Of a stretch of 64,000 nt of DNA, positions 57,809 through 64,000 are shown piece after piece. A model generated the notes under the pieces. That model was not told the DNA's origin and did no database searches. It saw only the letters and a list, made by a program, of their open reading frames with translations. Positions within the stretch are counted from its first letter, which is position 1; every line of letters begins with the position of its first letter. A program made the translations under genes and the position numbers. This stretch comes from Austropuccinia psidii (Eukaryota > Basidiomycota > Pucciniomycetes > Pucciniales > Sphaerophragmiaceae): positions 18,006,975 through 18,070,974 of the forward strand of contig JALGQZ010000011.1 of the NCBI GenBank assembly GCA_023105745.1, given 5' to 3'.

Positions 57809-58509
57809 CTACTTCTGGTTCTTGTGTACTTCTTTTACCAAATCTAACAGCTTCTGGATCATGGGATCTGACTATTTCCCCCTCTGGTTGAAGGAGGTTT
57901 TTTTCTTGCCCTTGTTCCCTTGTCTTCTCCTGGAAACCTCCTGGAATTGTGAAGAATGGTGACTCTTGGCTACTGATGTGCTGGTTTCCGAATTGTGTGA
58001 AGCCACTGGAGAGCTGATTTGGCCTGCTCCTTTTGTACCTGAAGGAATCTGAGTAGGCCCTGTCTGGGTTAACTGTTCCTCTATAGCTTGGATAGTGGCT
58101 TGATTCTCCCTTATCCTCTGTGCCCTTGCCTCCAGGAGTCTGTGTTTCCTGGTAGGATTCCAACCTTTGGTGATTTCCATAAGGTCTTTGAAGTCTATCT
58201 CTCTGAGGCAGATCTTCTGGCAACTTGATCCAAGTTCTTCCCAGTGAGTTGCTAGGTTGAACCTCTTGTTGTCCATGCTCCATTGAAATAAGTCTTTGAG
58301 GAGTTGGTGGATCTGAAGAACTTGATCCATATCCTTCCAGTCCTCTGGTTTGAGGTTTCTGTTGAATTGGAGTGTGAATGGCAAGGTTGATATTATCTCC
58401 CTCATTGTTTTTCCATCCACCACTGTGTCCAAGGTGTCCTCTTCCAGGTCTTCTGGTTCTGGACAATCCTTCTCTGTCCTCTTGCTGGTTCCTTTGGAAG
58501 CCAAGATCT

Positions 58510-58577
58510 CTGAGGTATGCAGGGGACATATCAGTGTCTGCAGGCAGTCAAAAACTTTATGTTCTTAGGGTATTTAC
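58510..58577 (-). other. 68-nt intron in gypsy 2 ORF1
   Basis: Minus strand donor GTAAATACC, branch-like CACTGATATG and acceptor TACCTCAG. Its removal joins GTVKE to ILASKGTS in frame. Gypsy 1 has the same intron, same length. Confidence 0.7.
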
Positions 58578-58877
58578 CTTTGACTGTTCCTTGTACAAAT
58601 TTATTGTCTGCTGACCTGGGCAGTTTGCCTTTGGAAGTTACAACTGGGTTAATAATTGTAATCTTTCCTGTACAAGTGGTTAAGGTTGGTTTACCTTGTA
58701 TAGAAGCAGAGTTTTCTGGTTTTCTACTTCTCTGAGTGGCTATTGGTGTCCACTTCTTGGCTGTAATGAGGCCTTTGCTAAGTCTTTTTCCTTTTCCCTT
58801 GCTGCCCTCTGGTTCTGAGGGTGTCACTGGTATGTTGGCCTGTGACTGGGTTTCAAGTGGTATGAAGTTTTCTTCCA

Positions 58878-59425
58878 CTGAATCAAAGCAGGAAAAAAGA
58901 GGGCTTATGTCAGTTAAGACTTCTTAAAAGGTTGGTTTTGCACGTCTAAGAATGGCCTCTGGGCTTGTATGTTACTACAGATGCCCTTGTATGATGACAA
59001 TGTAATTGAATTAACAATTCCACGTCAAAAATACAGCTCACTGATATATGGTATACTGTTTGTATGCCAATATCTCACAGAATACTTGTAATTAGCAAGT
59101 ATAATCTGTCAAAAGAATGGTGTATTACAGGGTAATTGAGTTAACAATGTGCCCAAACACGCCTCAACTGTTGGTTTATCAGTATGAGTTGTCTTAATTC
59201 ACTTAAAAATTAAGGCTGTATTAGTGGCTCAAAGTGTTTTTATATACAAAACACGCCAAAAATACTAGTCTTGTGGTTATAAGCCACGTGACAGATACTC
59301 TATAATATGTGAGTATATCAAAAAAATTTAAAGAAAAAATATATAAAATATATTTTTAAAGAGAAAATGACGCCTAAAAAAAGTAAAACAGGTGTCAATA
59401 AATGATAAAGAAGAGAAAAACTTAC
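58878..59425 (-). other. 548-nt leader intron that creates the ORF1 start codon
   Basis: Donor ACAA|GTAAGT; acceptor CTGAC...CTTTTTTCCTGCTTTGATTCAG|TGGAAG. The first exon base A and the TG of the next exon form ATG. No ATG exists at this place in the unspliced sequence (the codon is GTG). Confidence 0.6.
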
Positions 59426-59470
59426 TTGTAAGGTCCAAAATAAGTTGAAAACACGGCCAGGCCCCGAAAA

Positions 59471-60910
59471 TATCAGGTTGAGTCTATATTGAAGTGGTAA
59501 TAAAAGTATTTACAACTAGAATTATGACTGTGACACGTAGAAAAATTGATTTAAAATAAGGGTTTTGGAAGTTTAAGATGTTTTATAAGATATTTAAGGG
59601 GTTCTACTATTGGATTATAGTGGTGGTGAGCGCTACTGAGAACCCAGGGTGCAATCTTACCAGTTGGGTTACTATAATAAGAGTTAAAATAATTAAAATA
59701 TATAATTATACCTGTTTATTACCCAAGAGTAAAACTTTTTTGGACAGTTTACTACGTAGGGTATTCAAGAGCAGGATGAGGAAACAATTCTGGCTGTGAA
59801 AAGCCTCCTTCTTATCCTGAAATGGAGTGGAAATGGTGCTAGGCCTTTCCACATAGAGGAAGTGAAGATTTTTTCACTTTCTAGTACTGGCTTGTGGTTT
59901 GATAACAGCCTGTATAGCTTGCATTGGGCTCAGATGTGGTTTTGAAACCACATCTGGGCGGTTTTTACCAATACATGGTGAAAATTTTCATCTGGGGACC
60001 TCACAGCCTGATTCTGACGTGTATGACACATAGAATGCTGTACAGAAACTGTATGGGACCCCAGTATTGACTTAAATATGAGGTATTGAAGTGAAAAAAT
60101 GCTTCGTCGTCTATTTGACACCTCATATTCATGATTATGGGATATTATCCCATGGTGAGGCTGTATATGACAGCAGGTGGGATTTTGACCTTAAACCAGC
60201 CATAACTCTGTCAGTTTTTGAGATATCATGCTCAAAGTTGGTTCATTGGATAGCCCTGTATGAGATCTACACAATTATACCCAATTTCGTATGGTTATCA
60301 TTAAATATGGCAAAGTTATCCCATGTGCAAGGTTTTTGTACATAGGCGTGGTTTGGGCAAAAAGCTGTATTGAGCTTGTTTGCCTCATAGCTTCTGTTAT
60401 AGTTCAGATATGAAGAAGTGGGTGGCACCATCTGATAGCCCTGTTTGTGCGCTTTCCAAAGATACCCCACTTCAGGTATCCCACACTAAAACTGTAGAAG
60501 TTAGATGGGAGGTGAATGTTTTGTTCACCCTTATTTGGCCTGAATTTGACCATAACTCCAGTAATATTGGTGCTAGCTCAGTTTGGCTGGTACCATTTGA
60601 TAGCCCTGGCTTAGAGCTTCATTTTGAATACCCATTTGATGGGGTTAAGCCTCTCCTTCTAGATTTTAGATGAGAGGTGAAAATTAAGGTTTATGCTCAG
60701 CAATAACTTTGACGAGGAATAACTTTGTTATTTCTTTTCCTATGGTGATTGGACTTATATTTTCAGAAAGAGGTGAGTTTCCTCTATCTCTTGATACCTT
60801 TTGAGCTAATTTGTCTCAGTTCCATGTTTTGGTGGTATATTGGCTATACCATTGGTTTATGGTTTTTTGGCTGTCATGCTTGTGCTCTGGTTTTGAGTCA
60901 CAGGCTGACA
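59471..60910 (-). repeat. Gypsy 2 5' LTR
   Basis: From TATCAGGTTGAGTC to GAGTCACAGGCTGACA on the plus strand. The inner edge is followed on the minus strand by TTTTCGGGGCCTGGCCGTG, the likely primer-binding region, also found in gypsy 1 as TTTTGGGGGCCTGGCCGTG. Perfect palindrome at 59931-59956. Confidence 0.94.
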
Positions 60911-60915
60911 AAGGC

Positions 60916-62015
60916 CCCTTTTTATTGTGAAATGGGGTGGAAAAGCTGCTATACCTTTCCATGTAGAGGCAGTGAAAATTTTTCAATCTATAAGACAGGC
61001 TCGTGGTTTGAGAAAAGCCTGTATATCCTGTATTGGGTTCATATGTGGTTTTGAAACCACATCTGGGCAGTTTTCACCAATACAGGGTGAAAACTTTCAT
61101 CTGGGGACCACACAGCTTCATTCTGACATGTATGACACATAGAATGCTGTACAGAACCTGTATGGGACCCCACTATTGAATGAACTATGAGGTATTGAAG
61201 TAAAAACAATCTTCTTTGTCAGTTTGACACCTCATAATCATGGTTATGGGATATTATCCCATGGTAAGGCTGTATTTTCCAGACTGTGGTATTTTGACCT
61301 TAAAACAGCCATAGCTTTGTCAGTTCTTGAGGCATCAACCTCAAAATTGGTTCTGTGTGTAGCCCTGTATGTGATCTATACAATGGTACCTTATTTGGTA
61401 TGGTTATCATCCAATATGGAAAGTTTATCCCATGTAAAATATTTCTACATATAGGTGTTTTAGGCAAGAAGCTGTATTGGGCTTGTTTGCCTCATAACTT
61501 TTGTTCTAGGTGAGATATGGGGAAATGGATGGAACCATCAGATAGACTGATTGTGCTCTTTCCAAAAAGACCCCACTTTAGGTATCTCACACCAAAACTG
61601 TAGAAGTTAGATGGGAGGTGAATATTTTGTTCACCCTTATTTGGCCTGAATTTGACCATAACTTCTGTGATACTGGTGCTAGCTCAGTTTGGTTGGTAAC
61701 ATTGGATCGCCCTAGCTGAGAGCTTCATCTTTCATACCCATTTGATGGGTTTAGGCCTCTTACTCTGTATTTCAGATGAGAGGTGAAAATTAAGGTTTAT
61801 GCTCAGGCACAACTTTGAGCAGGAATAACTTTGTTATTATTTGTCCTATGATGATGGGACTTGTATATTTGGAAAGGGGTTAGTTTCCCCTTTCCTTCGA
61901 TACCTTTTGAGCTGATTTTTCTCAGTTCCATATTTTGGTGGTATCCTGTCTATACCATTGGTTTATGGTATTTGGCTCTCATCCTTGTGCTCTGGGTTTG
62001 AGTCACAGGCTGACA
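60916..62015 (-). repeat. Gypsy 1 5' LTR, part right of gypsy 2
   Basis: Continues the LTR broken at 51269 (CCCCTTTTTATTGTGAAATGG) and ends GAGTCACAGGCTGACA, followed by the target duplication AATCA. Palindrome at 61040-61065 with one arm mismatch. Confidence 0.93.
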
Positions 62016-62020
62016 AATCA

Positions 62021-62851
62021 GAAAAACATGCAGATAATCTTCCAAAATCTGAAACATCCTTCTCAAAAATGGTACAGAGCCTTCTTCACCCTGCCAATCC
62101 AATTTAACCATTTTGGAAAAATGTTATGTTTGAATCCATTAGTTTAGTCACATACAATGTGATTGCACCCAAACCATATGTGGCACCAACATCAAATTCC
62201 ACCGATCCTCTTTTAATTCAACAGGGAACAGTTGAAAACCTTTCCTCCTTCTTGAGTAAATTGAAGAAACGTTCAACATAACTTAGCATTGAAGGTGGCG
62301 GGGCTGAAAATGAGATATTGACAAAGCCACACAAGAACCTGAAGTATCTAACGGATACAGTTATCAATGTGATGATTGTGTAAAACTTGGGAGTTCACAT
62401 AAAAAGGTCAAACTCTATGCCATTAAAGGCAAACTTGGGAGCTTGAAGAACAATGAGGCCATCAAAGATCTTTTTCTGTGTAAAAAGAATCTTGGAATAA
62501 GTAAAATTTTCTATGGTATATTAGTGGCATTCTGTGCAGCAGGGGTTTGTGGTTTCATGGTATGCTCAGATGACTGGAGAACAAGCTCAGTGAAAGGGGC
62601 TTTATCACTCATTGACAGTAGAGCCGCTGTGGCTATGTAATAATAAATATATATGTAATTTACTGAATAAGAGTTTTTTCTCATCAGAGTCTTTTAACCC
62701 CACTGTATCCCTTAGATTTGAATTTGCACGATGCTTGGTATTAGACTTTTGTGATACCTGGGTGGAGAAGCACAGTTTTGGTTCAAGTGATGAGGTCAAA
62801 TTGACTGTACCCACGTCAGCTAAACTTACAACCAGGATTGACCCATTTTAG
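62021..62851 (+). pseudogene. Unrecognised spliced gene, 3' part, right of gypsy 1
   Basis: The frame from 42723 carries on as EKHADNLPKSETSFSKMVQS to TAA at about 62106. Further coding-like pieces in other frames are about 62150-62278 (PYVAPTSNSTDPLLIQQGT), 62365-62640 (CDDCVKLGSSHKKVKLYAIK; FLCKKNLGISKIFYG) and 62690-62851 (NPTVSLRFEFARCLVLDFCD to a TAG). A CxxC pair, CDDC, is the only motif-like element. A possible intron ends TTTTTTCTCATCAG at about 62688. Function unknown. Confidence 0.45.
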
Positions 62852-64000
62852 TTTAGCTTTGTATTAGATAGATTGTAATTTAATTTTGAAAAGTGATTTG
62901 TGAATTCAATAATTTTGACTATCCATCCTACTACTTCCAGGATGCCTCAGTATGAATACCAATAATAACTACCTTTTTATGGAGGCATGCCTCTGTGCAC
63001 AATTGAAAATACTGCAACAAGACATAAACTGAGTCAGGAAGTTGTCACCACAATTAGCACACACAGGGGCATTGCAGGAAGTGGGTTGGGTTTTATCACT
63101 TCTCACCAGCTCATAATAGGCCAAATGGCACTGGTTATTTTATAGAGGACTAAGATGATTAGGGATCCACAGCTGATTGCATATTTTATTTGCCTGTGAT
63201 TGCAATATTCCACATGGGTTGATTTGAACGTCATTGAATTGGAATATGAATATATCAAATTGAATAATGCAGGATCCACTGCATTTTGCAGGTTCAGGTA
63301 CTCTAGATTGCCAATTTGTGAAAGTCAGATGTAATCTTTCATTTTTAGCTGAAATTGAAAAACATTCATCAACCAATATCAAATAGAGTTGAAATTAATA
63401 ATTCACACATGAGTCATTAATCATTTGGTTTGTTTTAATTTTCCAGTGCAAGAATGCCATTCACAAAAAAAGGAAAGGAGCGTAAAAGGGAATTTGTGGG
63501 AAAGCTTTGGGGTGAGGAAGGAACATGTGAGTGTCTCACTTATTCTCAACGTCCATATAGAGATATATATATATGCTTCAGCATTTATGTGGCACCCTCA
63601 TTCGGCCCCATGGAGGAACATTGGCTTCAGTTGGTTTAGATTGAGCTAATGTCATGTTGGCTCCATCAGGGAGGTAAAAGATGTGTGCTGAATAAAGCTT
63701 CTGAGGAATTGGGCACCATTCTGGACTAAAAAAGTCTTAGCTTCAAATAGCAGGAAGCAGTATCTGATATATTTTCTGCTTCAACACAAAGTGATCCCTC
63801 AACCACTTGGGAATAGTGGGACCAATGGCAAAAATATCAATTCCAGTATCAGCAAAGATGACCTCAAGTTAAATTCAGAGGGTTGTGGATGTCAATCAGA
63901 TCAAATTCATTCACTTTGGCCATATTTAATTCAGACCATTCACAACAATGATGGAGTCGAGGACAATCAATGGGACAAATTATCACAATTCTTATTTCCC
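62852..64000 (-). pseudogene. Decayed minus-strand coding tract, unknown protein
   Basis: The minus frame 63140-63382 (80 codons) reads VDECFSISAKNERLHLTFTN and later QANKICNQLWIPNHLSPL, then in the next frame continues YKITSAIWPIMSW. Upstream pieces near 63570-63700 read YLPDGANMTLAQSKPTEANV and PWGRMRVP. These look like one protein read leftward with shifts and stops. A competing plus-strand frame lies at 63454-63639 (after TTTTCCAG). I cannot assign a family. The tract converges with the interrupted gene at 62021-62851. Confidence 0.3.

Larger units (their letters stand above)
57809..59426 (-). pseudogene. Gypsy 2 ORF1, spliced first ORF of unknown function
   Basis: An extra ORF before gag. 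It needs two introns: 58878-59425 and 58510-58577. The first joins A (59426) to TGGAAGAAAAC, giving MEEN. Exon 2 (58578-58877) is basic and polar (GKGKRLSKGLITAKKWTPIA). Exon 3 runs from EILASKGTSKRTEKD through TVVDGKTMREI and NLKPEDWKDMDQVLQIHQLL to KEVHKNQK and TAG at 57809-57811. A TAG at 57872 is a nonsense change. About 330 residues, mostly helical and charged, with no domain I can name. It overlaps or abuts the gag frame in a different phase, so gag may start by reinitiation, frameshift or alternative splicing. Confidence 0.65.
51270..60910 (-). mobile_element. Gypsy 2: full-length Ty3/gypsy retrotransposon nested in gypsy 1
   Basis: LTRs 51270-52709 and 59471-60910, each 1440 bp, about 4% different in the first 480 bp by eye. 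Target duplication AAGGC at 51265-51269 and 60911-60915. Length 9641 bp, coding strand minus. Gene order is ORF1 (spliced), gag with CCHC, protease, RT, RNase H, integrase, chromodomain-like tail. It is the best-kept retroelement here but has several stops, frameshifts and a small deletion in the integrase tail. Same family as gypsy 1, the solo LTR at 21586 and the LTR at 37311. Confidence 0.96.
42724..62015 (-). mobile_element. Gypsy 1: Ty3/gypsy retrotransposon, holding gypsy 2 in its right LTR
   Basis: Left LTR 42724-44157 (1434 bp). Right LTR split into 50936-51269 and 60916-62015 (334 + 1100 = 1434 bp). Target duplication AATCA at 42719-42723 and 62016-62020 is perfect. Without gypsy 2 and its duplication it is 9646 bp. 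The coding strand is minus. LTR copies differ at roughly 10% of sites over the first 330 bp, and gag and pol are full of stops, so it is clearly older than gypsy 2. It destroyed, or landed in an already dead copy of, the gene at 41430. Confidence 0.95.

Noticed and set aside
59374..59425. A 52-nt leader intron in gypsy 2 (and 50838-50889 in gypsy 1) using a nearer AG
   Set aside because: Both elements have it at equal length, but it does not produce a start codon, while the longer intron to 58878 does and has a better branch site and pyrimidine tract.
1..64000. tRNA, rRNA, CRISPR arrays, bacterial-type promoters or terminators
   Set aside because: None seen on reading; the window is eukaryotic repeat DNA. 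A tRNAscan or Rfam run would be needed to exclude a hidden small RNA.

Overview
The window looks like transposon-packed DNA from a rust fungus (Pucciniales, Basidiomycota). The Ty3/gypsy gag-pol reading frames, their CCHC zinc knuckle, the degraded gag start at 39457 and the YHPYA-type repeat at 40.2-40.7 kb all resemble, from memory, protein families abundant in the myrtle rust Austropuccinia psidii. That species call is inference and needs a database search. Short GT-AG introns (68-70 nt), pyrimidine-rich promoter tracts and the lack of any bacterial signal support a fungus. I see no intact ordinary gene. Nearly everything is a mobile element or a decayed gene.

1-3.5 kb: tail of a Ty3/gypsy element (integrase C-terminus, chromodomain-like end, polypurine tract, 3' LTR). 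3.57-20.63 kb: what I read as one PIF/Harbinger-like DNA transposon. It has 24-bp terminal inverted repeats (22/24 matching), a Myb/SANT-like ORF near the left end and a DDE transposase on the minus strand near the right end. Between them lie two further decayed genes, an unrecognised one and one resembling Tet/JBP-like 2OG-Fe(II) oxygenases. Two complete Ty1/copia elements have inserted into it: copia A at 5301-10493 and copia B at 12324-17444. With both removed the element is about 6.7 kb, and the unrecognised gene reads on in frame across the copia A site.

21.6-23.0 kb: a solo LTR of the gypsy family that dominates the right end, with a perfect target duplication (GTTTC). 23-35.4 kb: AT-rich and mostly unassignable, with a 234-codon ORF at 26.3-27.0 kb made of two diverged repeats, some decayed coding-like tracts and a weak LTR relic. 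35.4-40.7 kb: LTR and gag remnants of another gypsy family, interrupted by one more LTR copy.

41.4-62.9 kb: a spliced, unrecognised gene (ATG at 41430, intron 42574-42643) split by gypsy 1 (42724-62015, target duplication AATCA). Gypsy 2 (51270-60910, duplication AAGGC) then inserted into the right LTR of gypsy 1. After removing the nested copy the two elements are 9646 and 9641 bp. Both keep a 68-nt intron in their first ORF and a leader intron whose removal would create the start codon. 62.9-64.0 kb: a decayed minus-strand coding tract of unknown identity.

Most disabling changes read as C-to-T or G-to-A (TGG to TGA, CAA to TAA, GT donor to AT), which would fit methylation- or RIP-like decay of repeats. 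No tRNA, rRNA or CRISPR was seen.
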